A stretch of 64,000 nucleotides of DNA from Sphingobacteriaceae bacterium (GCA_016709575.1 JADJMM010000004.1:62001-126000), one strand, 5' to 3'. Shown: positions 47,810 to 58,658, counted from the first letter of the stretch. Notes: generated from the letters alone by a model not told the origin. Program-made: numbers and translations.

Positions 47810-49619
47810 GTTTATTAATAAACCCATCAATTTCTTTTTTCGTATTTACAGAAAGGGTAATTGGTTGAGAACACACCACTTTACTACAAACAAATAAACT
47901 TGGTTTTCCCAGATCAGGATAATGTCCTGGCGCTTCTACTTTAATTAATTTAGCTGGGTGATAATAGGTTTGAATTTGTCTTATCAGATTCCTTGTCTCC
48001 ACCGATTTTGGTTCAGAAGTTACAACTGTAAATACTAAATGCTGTTTGCGTAATTTATCAATTGCCAGAACATAATCTGCAATTAAGCGTTCTTCATTCT
48101 GCACCATTTTATCCGCGCTTACGGAACGGATAGCGCCTTCTGCTAATTTCAAATAACTTTCTTCTCCAGTAAGGTCACTTAGTTCTATTAAAAAGCGTGC
48201 GAATAAAGCATTCTCAACTAAAACTTTTGTAAATGTTTTTTACCGCCAACCATTGGAGCATAATTGGTTGAATAATATCCGCCATTCTCTTTATCAACTA
48301 ATTCTTTATTAATCGCAACACTCAATTTTTTTACAATAGCTAAGCCAGATGCTATCGTTTGTGTATTGATACAAAGCCAGCATTGCAATACCTGAGTGCC
48401 CTTGTGGCTTTAAATACAGAACCGTTTTTTGTGCCGAATCAGAAGGCAATTCGCGCATACGCTGAACAGTATTTTTATTTTCGATTACAGATTTAAACCA
48501 ACCTTCAGGCATTTGTGCTTTGGAAATTATTCTCTTTCCGGTTGCAATCGCTATTTTTAAATCCTCAGGATCTTGAGTAGCCTCGTAAAGTTTTATAAAT
48601 CCTTTTACAATTCTGAAATTAATATCCGTGTAGATTGTCTTATCTATTGGGGAAACCATATTTCACGCTGTTCAGCTGTAAGAGGTAAAATATTTCTCCG
48701 GTGGCATACCGGAGGATTGCCGTTGATGTTCAAATATTCTTCCTGACTATTATAAAACAAACTGTCATCTTCCGAAAGCATATTCTCCAGTAAATATTTT
48801 TTAATCAGCTTTGCTTCATTCAACCATTTAATATCTCCGGTTGCTAAATAAGCCTCGGCATAATTATGTAATACGCCTCCCTGATATTCGGTGCGTTTTT
48901 CAGGAGCCGCACCTTTCCAACTTCTGCCGGATGAACAGCCAAAATAAACTCCTCCACAAACGCGGTCGCTAACCTGAGCGTATTTTGTTAATGACCTAAG
49001 TGCTTTTTGTTTTTCAAGGTTTCTTTCCTGTTTTCGCCGCCCAGAAACTATATTCTACAGGTTGGTATAATGGGATTTTCAAAACAAATCCCCAACCGCC
49101 ATACAACGAATCGTAATAAGAATTTAATTGGGTAGATGCTTATTATAGATTTTTGAAATATCAGATTATCAGGTGGCTCCGGCGGAAAATCATTGTCTTG
49201 TATGCTTATTTTCCCTGCCTTGAATTTTCTAAAAAATCATTTAAAATTTGGATGAAAGTTCCCGGTCTTCGATTCCCTTGAATAGCCATTAACTGATTAC
49301 CTTCTGAATCCAAAAAAATTAATGCTGGCCAGCCCCATTGCAAAAATCGGGCGCCAACATCGGGTTGCGCTTCCGCATCTGCTTTAATAGAAATGAAATT
49401 TCGATTAATTAGTCCGATTACAGCTGTATCTGTGTAAGTATTTTCTTCCATTAGATTGCAAGCTGTACACCATTCGGTACCAACATCCAAGAATACAGGC
49501 TTGCGCTCGTTTTTAGCCATTTTAAAGGCTATTTCTCCCCATGCTTGCCAATTTATTTTTTGAGAATACGAACTGCTTAAAGTGTGGAAAAATAACAAGA
49601 ATAGAATGTATTTTTTCAT
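47799..49619 (-). CDS. DUF255/YyaL-like protein with N-terminal thioredoxin fold (several frameshifts)
   Basis: Good coding survives in at least four stretches: 49619-49206 (signal peptide, then thioredoxin-like DVGTEWCTACNLMEENTY with a CTAC pair), about 48990-48660 (RVCGGVYFGCSSGRSWKGAA, EYQGGVLHNYAEAYLATGD), 48659-48309 (helical repeats of a six-hairpin glycosidase-like fold) and 48152-47799 (GKPSLFVCSKVVCSQP, the usual end). Together about 600 residues, close to the thioredoxin-domain DUF255 family. Enzymatic role unknown. The number of breaks is higher than elsewhere, so a decaying gene cannot be excluded, but each segment is well preserved. Confidence 0.65.
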
Positions 49620-49678
49620 AACGAAAGGTGTTGGTATATCTAAACAGACGAATGATGTTTAGATTCCTTTCAGGAAAT

Positions 49679-49717
49679 AAAAAAACCCTGAAGTAACTTA
49701 ATTCTTCAGGGTTTAAA
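49679..49717 (-). terminator. Rho-independent terminator of the gld operon
   Basis: AAACCCTGAAG and CTTCAGGGTTT pair around an 11-base loop; in minus orientation the stem is followed by seven U. It lies 18 bases after the corrected gldN stop. Confidence 0.9.
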
Positions 49718-49734
49718 ATTATACTAACAATAAT

Positions 49735-50579
49735 TTAAAAGTGCCACAAATCGTGTTCCCAACGGAAAATGTCGTTTTTAATACGATCAGATTCTAAGAG
49801 AGCATCGATACCGCGTGCATACATTTGAATTTGTCTATCATACACATTCGTTTCCTTATTAATCTTACTAGCAAATTGTCTTTTCAGAAAATATCTTCGA
49901 ACGAACGGCGCTCAGAGTCATTTTTAGGATTATACACTTCATGCTTAGCAAAGAAAGGACGCACAGCAGGGAAATAAACCCAGAATAATTCTTTATACGC
50001 TTCTTTTTCTTCTACATACTGGTAAGCGCCCATACCTAAAATTCGAACTTCTAAAACAGATTTTTGTTTGTCGAAGAACCAATCTTCTTTTAATTGGTAT
50101 TTAAGCACCTCGCGAAAAATAGATGTTGAGTCACAATTCCAACGAGAAGTAATTAACTCATTACCTTCAGCGTCAAAACTTGATTCCTGAATAGAGTCAC
50201 ACTTCTTTAATTTATCTTTAATAACAGAACCTTCCATAGGAATTAGAAACTCCTCATCGGCAAAAGCTATTACCTGACCATTAAGAATGTATTTAGCAAG
50301 CAATTGGAATAAAGAAATACGGCTTACTAAAATATCAGTTGGGTAATATAATTGCTGATTGATTTTTTCACGCATATCCAAATCGCGCCAAACGCGTTTT
50401 TCCCAAGTTACATCACCTTCACGAAGGTGTGTATACGGAATATAACGTCTGCTAACAGTGTTTTCTTTATCGTAAATACCGTCTTTGTAATCGCCCGGTT
50501 GAAATACGCCTGGTTGTGCATTCATATTAAATGCAGCAACGAAGATGAAAACAGTAAATATTTGAATAGCTTTATTCAT
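49735..50579 (-). CDS. gldN: Gliding motility / type IX secretion protein GldN (one frameshift)
   Basis: Periplasmic partner of GldK in the T9SS outer-membrane ring. Signal peptide 1-21 (ends NMNAQ). Core sequences RREGD-like THLREGDVTWEKRVWRDLDM and LGMGAYQYVEEKEAYKELFW are typical. The frame stops after RRSFEDIF. One more base in the A run 49888-49891 gives LKRQFASKINKETNVYDRQI and the usual end FRWEHDLWHF, with a stop at 49735-49737. Corrected length about 281 residues. Last gene of the operon, 12 bases after gldM. Confidence 0.94.
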
Positions 50580-50591
50580 ATGTTTTTTATT

Positions 50592-52256
50592 TTACTTTAA
50601 TGAAGCTGTGGCAAGTTTCCTGATACTTCCATCAGGAGCTTTTACTTTAATGTCTTCAAAATAAGCTTTACCATCATTACCTAATGAGTGTAATACTTGT
50701 TTTGCGTCCGAAGAGAAATTCGGACCGGTACAAGTAAATTCCTTTAAGTTACCTTTTACGTTAGCACTAAAAATAAAACTAACTACAGGGAATTTAACGT
50801 CGAAGTCAAAACCTGGAACCTCAGCACCAACACCGGCAATAGAAGCTAATTCAATTTTCTTGTAATCAGCAATACCTTGAACCAAACGTCCACCTAATTT
50901 TGGAGTTGGATCTGGAATTTTCTTTACACGGAAAGGAGTTGGTTTTCCTTGAGGTTTTGTACCATCTTTAGTTTTAGCTGAAACGCTAATCATACAAGTT
51001 CCAGGAGCTGTAGCTCTGATTACAAACTTACCACCAGCACCGCCGGTTTTAGTTGCACCACAACCACTAATGTTTACTAATAAATCTGTTGGTGATACAC
51101 CAGCTGCAGAAATTGCTACTGGATTATCAACTCCAATATAAAACACATTCATTTTTTCAGCAGCTACCGCTACTGCAGGAGCAGCAACCATGTAAGTTCC
51201 TGAAAACGGATAACGGTCAAAAGTACCATCAGGTTTTTTGAATTTAATTACACCTTTATAAGTTTGCTCACCTTGTCCGCCAGTACCAACATTGTACTTA
51301 CCCATACCGCCTTCAATAGGAATTTTCTCGCCTCCAGAAGTTGAAGCAGAGTCAGCGCCCATTAAAACTTCCATCATATCAGCAGTCATTGCGCTTGAAG
51401 AAGCCGCTAAGAAAATATCAGCCTGATAAGGTTGACCTGATTGTATGTAAGAAGATGGAGCGATTACTTTTGCAGATAATCTGTCAAATTTAATAGCTAA
51501 TTTTCCAGATGCTCCAGAGAATACTTGTAATAATTCAGCCTCAATGTTTTTTAGCTCTGCCTGCATCTTGTTTAGATTAGTAACAACAGCTGCCATTGGT
51601 AAGTGATAAAAATTCTCAACTTCCCAAGTCATTTTAAGGCCATCATCTTCAAGACCTGAATCGATTGGTTTAAGACTTCCCAGTTTCTTCTTTAAACCTT
51701 CATAATCATCAGGTAATAATTTGGTTTTAGGATTCTTTTGCATCTCCTCTACCATACCAACTAAGCTGTTATGAAGCTTCAAAAACTTATCCTTTAATTC
51801 CAAAGCCGAAAGAGGTTTGTTTTCAGGAGTAGCTGCATCACTTCCGATTAACTCGTGAGTAGGAATATCATAATTATCTACTGAACCAGTAGATTCAAGA
51901 TGCTTTAATTGTGCAGTATCGCCTGAAGCCGCATTTTCATACTTCTCAGTTTTTGCAATAACGTTAAACTTAACCTTATCAATATACTTCACAAGTTCAT
52001 CTAACTGCGTTTGTGCAATCTTAGCTTTATCAAAATAAGGCTTTGCAGCAGGATTTCCATTAATAGTACTTTCGAAAGATTCTGTTATACGTTTGTTATT
52101 TGCAGTAAGGTTTCTTTTACTTACTTCCATACTCTCATTCACAACAATATAACCGTGTAAGATTTGTTTGGATACGTTCATAGCCAGAAGAGCTGTTAGT
52201 ACGAGATACATCATACCAATCATCTTCTGCCTCGGGGTTTCTTTGCCACCACTCAT
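50592..52256 (-). CDS. gldM: Gliding motility / type IX secretion protein GldM
   Basis: Rotor-like partner of the T9SS motor: one N-terminal membrane helix (about 11-30, MIGMMYLVLTALLAMNVSKQ) that packs in the GldL ring and a long periplasmic part of several beta domains. 554 residues; starts MSGGKETPRQKMIG, typical of the family. The end carries the YKKIELASIAGVG and ADYKK-type domain D4. It lies 110 bases after gldL with an intervening hairpin. Confidence 0.96.
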   Translation of the reverse strand: MSGGKETPRQKMIGMMYLVLTALLAMNVSKQILHGYIVVNESMEVSKRNLTANNKRITESFESTINGNPAAKPYFDKAKIAQTQLDELVKYIDKVKFNVIAKTEKYENAASGDTAQLKHLESTGSVDNYDIPTHELIGSDAATPENKPLSALELKDKFLKLHNSLVGMVEEMQKNPKTKLLPDDYEGLKKKLGSLKPIDSGLEDDGLKMTWEVENFYHLPMAAVVTNLNKMQAELKNIEAELLQVFSGASGKLAIKFDRLSAKVIAPSSYIQSGQPYQADIFLAASSSAMTADMMEVLMGADSASTSGGEKIPIEGGMGKYNVGTGGQGEQTYKGVIKFKKPDGTFDRYPFSGTYMVAAPAVAVAAEKMNVFYIGVDNPVAISAAGVSPTDLLVNISGCGATKTGGAGGKFVIRATAPGTCMISVSAKTKDGTKPQGKPTPFRVKKIPDPTPKLGGRLVQGIADYKKIELASIAGVGAEVPGFDFDVKFPVVSFIFSANVKGNLKEFTCTGPNFSSDAKQVLHSLGNDGKAYFEDIKVKAPDGSIRKLATASLK

Positions 52257-52309
52257 GTTCTAAAATATTTAAAGTGAATACTTTTTAAATTATTTGTATC
52301 ATTAACTAT

Positions 52310-52347
52310 AACTGAATAATGATATAAGGTTACATCATTATTCAGTT
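52310..52347 (-). promoter_or_regulatory. Intercistronic hairpin between gldL and gldM
   Basis: AACTGAATAATGAT (52310-52323) and ATCATTATTCAGTT (52334-52347) are perfect 14-base inverted repeats with a 10-base loop. No U tract follows in the direction of transcription, so a processing or stabilising structure is more likely than a terminator; partial attenuation is possible. Confidence 0.6.
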
Positions 52348-52366
52348 AATCGTTAATAAAATTCTA

Positions 52367-53155
52367 TTATGCCTTCATAGCACTTAACATGTTTCCGTAA
52401 ATTGAATTTAAGGATGTTAAGTTAGAAGACAATTTAGACATTTCCTGACGGTACAACTTAGTATCGTCAACAGAGTCGTGAAGATTTTTCATTAAATCTT
52501 GTAAGCCATCATAGAACTTACTTGTAGCATCTAAATGATCTTTTGAACCTTGTAATTGTAATTCATAAGTTGCATTTAAAGCAGATAAGTTTTTAGAAAC
52601 TTTATTTAATGATTCACCGATTGAATAACCAGCATCATTAGAGTTAGCTAAGTCAGACATTGCTGAAGCAGCTTTTTGATATGTATCAGCTAATGTAGTA
52701 ACATTTGAAGAAGCTTTCTTAACGCTGTCAACATATTCGTTTGTTGCTACAGTTGCATTGGTAATATCACCAATTTTACTTGCGTTTTCGCTTAATGAAC
52801 GCATACCGTTTCCTAAACTTTCAATTAAAGCAGGACCGATTTTTGCGTCTTCTAATAAATTATCTAATTGATTTGAGATAGGTAAGCCACTGTTTGTATC
52901 ATGACTTTCTTCAACACCCATACCACCTAATTCAGGGTATGCTAACGACCAATCGTATTCTTCATGTGGAATATCAGATGCGAATAATGCGAATAAGAAC
53001 GCCTCAGTACCAAGTCCGAGAATTAACATCGGTCCTGACCCAGGCCAGTGCATGATTTTAAATAAGGCACCCAAGATTACAACGGATGCACCAAGACAAG
53101 ATGAAAGGTGTAAGAACCTTTTAAAACCTGTTACTTTAGGAAGTTTGTGACTCAT
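52367..53155 (-). CDS. gldL: Gliding motility / type IX secretion protein GldL
   Basis: Stator-like membrane subunit of the T9SS motor, which uses the proton gradient. 262 residues: two membrane helices near the N-terminus (about 17-35 and 42-60; HWPGSGPMLILGLGTEAFLF) with the conserved Glu in the second helix (Glu51), then a cytoplasmic helical tail (SSNVTTLADTYQKAASAMSD). Length and layout match the family. Confidence 0.95.
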   Translation of the reverse strand: MSHKLPKVTGFKRFLHLSSCLGASVVILGALFKIMHWPGSGPMLILGLGTEAFLFALFASDIPHEEYDWSLAYPELGGMGVEESHDTNSGLPISNQLDNLLEDAKIGPALIESLGNGMRSLSENASKIGDITNATVATNEYVDSVKKASSNVTTLADTYQKAASAMSDLANSNDAGYSIGESLNKVSKNLSALNATYELQLQGSKDHLDATSKFYDGLQDLMKNLHDSVDDTKLYRQEMSKLSSNLTSLNSIYGNMLSAMKA

Positions 53156-53160
53156 AGCTC

Positions 53161-53218
53161 GTGTTTTGTTAGTTAGTTAGTGTTTGTTAGTTGTGTTTGT
53201 TTGTGTTTGTTGTTAAGG
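53161..53218 (-). other. G-free, A/C-rich leader between gldK and gldL
   Basis: In the transcribed sense this spacer contains no G for 58 bases (plus strand has no C), composed of AACAAACA- and AACTAACT-like units. It would be unstructured in the mRNA directly before the gldL start and could aid ribosome loading. Confidence 0.55.
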
Positions 53219-53225
53219 CTAAAGA

Positions 53226-54769
53226 TTAAATATCATCCCCTTTCGAACGACCTAAGTAAGTCATTACGTTACGGAATCCTACATAACATTTAGCAGTATC
53301 TTGATATTCATAAGTACGGGATGAGTTTTGTAAATAGTAACCAATATCTTTCCAGCTACCACCACGAATTACTTTACGCTTAAGAACGTTTGCATCTTTA
53401 TCCTGAGCTTCGTAAACGTAATCAGGGTTTAAGTCATGTTCAAAATCGTAAGCTGATTCATCAAATGCGTTGCTTGTCCACTCCGATACGTTTCCAGCCA
53501 TACAATATAAACCGAAATCGTTAGGGTTGTAAGAGTAAATATACACTGAGTGGAATCCACCGTCATCAATATAAGAACCACGCATTGGTTTGTAGTTACC
53601 TAAGAAACAACCACGAGCGTTACGGATATAAGGACCACCCCAAGGATACGGAGACAAGTCAAGATCTCCACGAGCAGCTCTTTCCCATTCTGATTCAGTT
53701 GGTAAACGGAAATCGTTAACGATTGTTTGACCAGTACCCATTAAGTAGTTGTTTAATAATAATGAACGCCAGATTGAGAATGCACGTGCTTGTTTCCAAG
53801 TTACACCAACAACAGGGTATTGGTCGTAAGCCGGATGCCAGAAGTACATGTTTGTCATCGGTTCGTTAAATGAATAAGTATAATCATGTACCCAAGCTAA
53901 AGTATCAGGATACACATTAATAATGTCCTTAATAATGAATGCTGAACGGTCAACACCTTTACGCTCGCGGGGAACATAATTACCTTGACCCACAGAAACC
54001 TGATCTTTACATTATAAGTACCTAAAGTCTTAGCATCTTTACCAGGATCGCCAACAGGAGTTGAAGGAGAGCCGGGTGAGTTGTTTTGACCATCATTTAA
54101 TACCACGCCATTCATGTAGTCAGCTTTTTTGTATTCATGAGCTGCATCCTGAATATCCGGAGATTTTTGAGGTATAAAACGATTTGATTTAGATGCTGCT
54201 AAACGTATATCAATTCTGTAATATTCGTAGTTTAATTTACGGGTATCAATTTCCTTACGGTTGTAGAAACGTTCTGCTTCCGGTAAGTACATTGGTTGTA
54301 AATCGGCACGGTAATCTTCATCCGGACTATCCCAGTTGATATTCTTTTCCCAATTTAAATAAGGATCTTGTAAGTTGTTATCACCTTTAAATACAGGCCA
54401 TACATCTAAGTAGTCCTCTTGAGTAATACCAAACTCTTCAGCTTCAGGGTTAGAACCATGAGCTAATAATTGGCGTGCAATTGAGTCACGCACCCAGTAT
54501 ACGAACTGGCGATACTCATTGTTTGAAATTTCAGAGTCATCAATATAGAAAGCCTGAACGGAAACCATTTTAGATTTAGCGGTATGCGCCATTGGGGTTT
54601 CTTCGTCACTAGGGCCCATGTGATAGCTTCCCATTGGGATCCAGAGGGTACCGTAAGGATCAGGTTGGAACCATGGTTCACGGCCTCCAACACCCATCAG
54701 CTCACCGGTTTTCTTATTACAGCCTGTTACAACTGCAACGAAAGAAGCTAATACCAAGAGTTTTTTCAT
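53226..54769 (-). CDS. gldK: Gliding motility / type IX secretion lipoprotein GldK (one frameshift)
   Basis: Outer-membrane lipoprotein of the T9SS ring with a formylglycine-generating-enzyme/sulfatase-modifying-factor fold lacking enzymatic use. Signal peptide with lipobox VVTGC (Cys17). N-terminal part: IPMGSYHMGPSDEETPM and YIDDSEISNNEYRQFVYWV. The frame breaks after GTYNVK; one more base in the T run 54006-54008 restores DQVSVGQGNYVPRERKGVD. The second part has DFRLPTESEWERAARG, YCMAGNVSEWTSNAFD and RKVIRGGSWKD. Corrected length about 514. First gene of gldKLMN, with its own promoter. Confidence 0.95.
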
Positions 54770-54812
54770 AATTGTTCTTTTAGTTTATAACCTTATTACC
54801 TGCGTTTAGTTA

Positions 54813-54843
54813 CAAATATACGTTATTAACAACTTGTTAACAA
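54813..54843 (-). promoter_or_regulatory. Bacteroidota-type promoter of gldKLMN
   Basis: On the minus strand TTG (54843-54841), a 20-base spacer and TATATTTG (54820-54813), an exact TTG-N20-TAnnTTTG match. It lies between the porP stop and gldK, so gldKLMN can be transcribed apart from porP, with a leader of about 35-40 bases. Confidence 0.7.
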
Positions 54844-54894
54844 TCGCTGGTAAAGAGGTTTTAACGATAGTTTCTTAAAAAGGTTACAATTTTA

Positions 54895-55857
54895 TTAATC
54901 TAAGAATCTAACGTTACCATATACAGTAGGTTTTGTAGTCTTCTTATTCATACAATAACCTATCATAATTTCATGAGTACCAGATGTATAGCCTTTAATT
55001 TTAGACATCGTGTAATCATAAGAATAACCAATTTTTAAAGCCTTATCTTTTAACAATCTAACTCCTAACATTGGAGCGATCGCGTCTTCCATACGATATG
55101 ATACACCAATCCAGAAGAATTTATCGTATTCGTATGTTAAGTTAATGTCTAATTGAGTAGTAGCTGCATCAGATTTAACTTTTAAGTTAGCGCCGATATC
55201 ATTACGTGGATTAAGTGCAAATACATAACCTGCTACTAAATAATAGTGACGAGCCATGTTAAATTTAATTGACTGGTCGCCCTTAATAGATTGAGCCGGT
55301 AAGTGAGTAGACGATAAACCAATGTACATTTTGTTTGGAATTTGGTAAAACGCACCAAAACCTAAATCGTAAGTAACTTTACTTAAGTTAGGGTTAGTTG
55401 TATTACTTCCTGTAGCTTGGTAGCCCGGGATTGAAGCATCATCTTTACCTGGTTCAGGTGCGATCCAAGTAGAGTTAATTTTCTTCTGTAACATACCTAC
55501 ATCAATACCTAAACCTAAACGACCTGTTTTTATAGGCATGTTGTATGCAACTGCAACACGTGCAAAAAATGTTTTATCTGCACCAATTTCATCACTCATT
55601 AAATTTAAACCTACCCCTAAGTTAGGAAGGATTGGCATATCAAAACTTAATAAACCAGTTTGAGGTGCACCTTCAAAATTTACCCATTGTTGACGGTATA
55701 AAAGGTTAGCGCAAATTGCGTTGCTTGTACCTGCATAACCGGGGTTATAAATCAATTTACTATGCATAAATTGAGTAAACTGAGGATCTTGTTGAGCCAT
55801 TAATACACTCGAAAAGCCGGCTAATGCCACCACAACTTTTGTAAATAGTTTTTTCAT
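54895..55857 (-). CDS. porP: PorP/SprF-family type IX secretion outer-membrane protein
   Basis: 320 residues; signal peptide 1-21 (ends SVLMAQ), then the typical mature start QDPQFTQFMHSKLIYNPGYAG and RQQWVNFEGAPQTGLLSFD. A 12- to 14-strand barrel follows, with FYQIPNKMYIGLSSTHLPAQ and a closing GTHEIMIGYC. In this family the protein anchors SprB-like or modular peptidoglycan-binding partners to the T9SS. It directly precedes gldKLMN, the order of porPKLMN in Porphyromonas. The symbol is given by that position. Confidence 0.9.
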   Translation of the reverse strand: MKKLFTKVVVALAGFSSVLMAQQDPQFTQFMHSKLIYNPGYAGTSNAICANLLYRQQWVNFEGAPQTGLLSFDMPILPNLGVGLNLMSDEIGADKTFFARVAVAYNMPIKTGRLGLGIDVGMLQKKINSTWIAPEPGKDDASIPGYQATGSNTTNPNLSKVTYDLGFGAFYQIPNKMYIGLSSTHLPAQSIKGDQSIKFNMARHYYLVAGYVFALNPRNDIGANLKVKSDAATTQLDINLTYEYDKFFWIGVSYRMEDAIAPMLGVRLLKDKALKIGYSYDYTMSKIKGYTSGTHEIMIGYCMNKKTTKPTVYGNVRFLD

Positions 55858-55996
55858 ATTTATTGTTTTAATTTTTACTTAGCACCTTAAGCTAAATATA
55901 CTTAGGGCACTAAATTAGTTAAAGAATTTTAAAAAACAAACGTTGGAATCTATTTTTTGTTAAAAATTGATGTTTATTTAGAATTATTCTAAACAT

Positions 55997-57260
55997 CTAA
56001 TTGTTAGCTAAAACCATCTGAACGGTGGTCCGGCTCCTCTGCTCCATCAAAACGGTTTTATTTTCGATGAGTTTATTGATGGTTTGTTGATCGTAATTCC
56101 GAATGGTTAACAACTCCAGTCCTGAGTTATAAAGCACTTTAAACTCCTTCTGTAATTCTTGAATTAAACGCTCTGTCTTAGCCGCTTCTTCATCAATACA
56201 AACCGAAAAACTTATGGCCGAATTTTGCATCAAATGAATCTTCGCTCCAAAGCGCGCAAAAACTTCAAAAATCGAACTCAAATTATCTTCTCCAATAAAC
56301 GAAAAATCTTTAGGCTGAATTGAAATTAACAGCTGATTGATTTTGAAAATATAACTCGTAATCGGTACCCTTTTATCACTGTTATAAATCACTGTTCCTT
56401 TGTCGTCCGGACTCAAAAAAGATTTCACGTAAAGTGGGATGTTTTTGTTTTGTAAAGGCTTAATAGTTTTAGGGTGAATAACCGATGCCCCGTAATATGT
56501 AAACTCGATAGCATCATGATAAGTTAACTCGTCAATTTTCTTTGTGTTCTTAAACCATTTCGGATCCGCATTTAAAACGCCGGGGACATCCTTCCAAATT
56601 GTTACACTCTCTGCATTCGTAAAGTAGGCTAAAAGAGCAGCGTTATAATCTGACCCTTCTCTTCCTAAAGTAGTCGTAAAGTTCTCTGAAGTTCCTCCAA
56701 TAAATCCTTGCGTTACTACAATTTTATTTTCTTTTAAAGCGGGAATCAATTGGGACTTCACCAATTCTTCACTCAACTCATAATTTACTTTTCCCTCTCG
56801 GTAAGTGTTATCGGTTTGAATAACTCCTCGGGCATCCAACCATTTATTATTAATTCCTTTTTCTGTTAAATAGGCGGCGATAATTTTAGTGGAAATAATC
56901 TCGCCCATACTCACAATCTGATCGTAAACCTGATTGTAATTTGGCAACACCTCATCTTCTATTATCCAGTTTAATTCAACAAATGTATTTTCAATATCAT
57001 TATAAATTCCGTGATTTTTATTGGGAAAAGATCTTTAAAATATTGAAATGATAGTCCTTTGTTTTTTGAAGTACAGCTTCTGCGTCTCCGGTTTTATTAA
57101 AAAAAGCATTTACGAGTTCTTCCAAACCGTTAGTTGTTTTGCCCATTGCAGATACCACAACAATGGTTTCTTGAGTAGCGAATTTCTTTAAAATTTCAGC
57201 TACATTTTTTACAGCTCCCGCATCTTTTACGGATGCACCTCCGAATTTAAATACCTGCAT
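55997..57260 (-). CDS. Aspartate kinase (two frameshifts)
   Basis: First step of lysine, threonine, methionine and diaminopimelate synthesis. N-terminal KFGGASVKDAGAVKNVAEIL carries the catalytic Lys; GFIGGTSENFTTTLGREGSDYNAALLAYF is the aspartate/ATP site; from about residue 300 two ACT-type regulatory domains follow (LISIQPKDFSFIGEDNLSSIF). The frame breaks near 57034-57036 and 57021-57022, both homopolymers one base short; correction yields KDLFPNKNHGIYNDIENTF and EDEVLPNYNQVYDQIVSMGE. About 421 residues, a monofunctional enzyme. No homoserine dehydrogenase domain is attached. Confidence 0.92.
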
Positions 57261-57300
57261 AGTTTGCTTGTAAAATTACCAATTTATTTGGCCTCAAATC

Positions 57301-57332
57301 AAAAAAAAACCGCCTCATTTTCATGAAGCGGT
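57301..57332 (-). terminator. Rho-independent terminator after secG
   Basis: AACCGC-C-TCAT-TTTC-ATGA-A-GCGGTT stem; in minus orientation it is followed by eight U (A run 57301-57308). Confidence 0.88.
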
Positions 57333-57358
57333 TATATATAATAGTTTTATACTTTCAA

Positions 57359-57706
57359 TTATTGTCCCCCTGCAGGCTGACCACCTTGAGGCTGTTGTTG
57401 CTGTTGAGCAGGAGCTTGTGTTGGCATTACCGCACCAGCTGCTTTTTTACGTGTTACCGATTCAGTTGGATTAGAACCTGCATCAGCCGAAACACCTGTT
57501 TTAGGGGTCATTAATAAACTAAATACTAATAGTAAAATAGCTAATGTCCAAGTTGCTTTTTCAATAACATCAGCTCCACGACGAACGCCCATGATTTGAG
57601 TAGCAGCGCCAAACTGACTAGAGATTCCGCCTCCTTTAGAGTTTTGCATTAAAACCACTAAAATTAAGAGGGCACAAACGATAATTATTAAAATTGATAG
57701 TATCAT
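57359..57706 (-). CDS. secG: Preprotein translocase subunit SecG
   Basis: Accessory subunit of SecYEG. 115 residues: helix 1 (about 1-19), the conserved loop MQNSKGGGISSQFGAATQIMG with GVRRGADVIEKATW, helix 2 (about 51-67), then a low-complexity tail rich in Gln, Gly and Pro. It ends the run miaB / sigma-54 activator / lptE / TPR / secG, an order common in Bacteroidota. Confidence 0.95.
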   Translation of the reverse strand: MILSILIIIVCALLILVVLMQNSKGGGISSQFGAATQIMGVRRGADVIEKATWTLAILLLVFSLLMTPKTGVSADAGSNPTESVTRKKAAGAVMPTQAPAQQQQQPQGGQPAGGQ

Positions 57707-57719
57707 GATATTTAAATTT

Positions 57720-58632
57720 TTACTTGTTGTCCTTTTTCAAATTTTCGATAAGGGATGCAAAGTAAGCACTTTTTTGTGGAAATTTCAAACTTAAAATTTC
57801 GTAGGCCCGAATAGCCTTAGGAATGTTACCCTGAAGGGCGTAAATTTTAGCCAGAGTTTCGGTCACTAAATGCTCATTTTCGAGCAGACTTTCCTTCGCT
57901 TTTTGGTTGGCCTCGAAGAACTTTTGGTTCGGATCGAGTCGGATATTACCAGGTTCTGCTTCAATAATTTTATCGATTATTGCCTTTTCAAAGGCCTTCT
58001 TATCTTCAGGTTTTTTGAAATCTGTAATAATTCTCGATTCTTCCTCTTCAACTTCCTCAGTTTTAGTTTCAGATCCTACTTCAACCCTATCAGCCTTTTT
58101 CAGAGCTTGTAACCAATCTGAAAAACTACCCGAATTAATTTCTTCTTTCTTTTCTTCTTTTTTCTCTTCCTTCTTTTTAAGTTCTTTCTTTTCCTTTGGC
58201 TTATACCAATCGTGTGTTTTTAAAACTTCCTTCTCCACAAAAGCAGTAATCAATTGCTTCTCCATTTCCTTTTCAACCTGCTGCGTTAATGCTTCCTCAG
58301 TTGGTTTTTGTTTATCTGAATGGAGTTCAATCGCCTTTAAATGTTCAATCTCCGACGTTTGTTTTTGTTGGAACAACTCTTCAACCACTTCCCATAACAT
58401 CTGTCGAATTCAATAAACTATATAAACGTGCCCGATTCGGAATGGTGATGGCTGTTTTACGCAGGGTATCCTGATAAATTCCACTATCATATTTTTTTGA
58501 AACCAAAGTTAAGAGCATGTGCGCCGACTGAAAAAACGGAAATTGCTTTTTCAGCTCTTGCAATTTTTCCATATCACCATAAATAGATTTATACGGTGTT
58601 GAAATTAATTGTATGAGCTCAGTTTGTTTCAC
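57720..58632 (-). CDS. Tetratricopeptide-like protein, unknown function (one frameshift)
   Basis: Two frames (58632-58381 and 58400-57720) overlap by 20 bases and read as one protein of about 304 residues. The first ends YSLLNSTD, the second starts MLWEVVEELFQQKQ; one indel near 58388-58396 joins them. Features: N-terminal helical part (LQELKKQFPFFQSAHMLLTL), a long Lys/Glu coiled region (about 120-170, KEKKELKKKEEKKEEKKEE), then TPR units (EHLVTETLAKIYALQGN, KAIRAYEILSLKFPQKSAYF). No signal peptide. A usual neighbour of lptE and secG; role unknown. Confidence 0.75.
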
Positions 58633-58658
58633 GAATTATCAAAAATACGATTTTTTAA

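Noticed and set aside
47799..49619. Three separate small genes
   Set aside because: All fragments fit successive parts of one DUF255-type protein, and the gaps also contain matching coding sequence in other frames.
52310..52347. Terminator within the gld operon
   Set aside because: No U tract follows the stem in the direction of transcription.
53161..53218. Microsatellite or CRISPR-like array
   Set aside because: Units are short and irregular with no spacers; there are no cas genes in the window.
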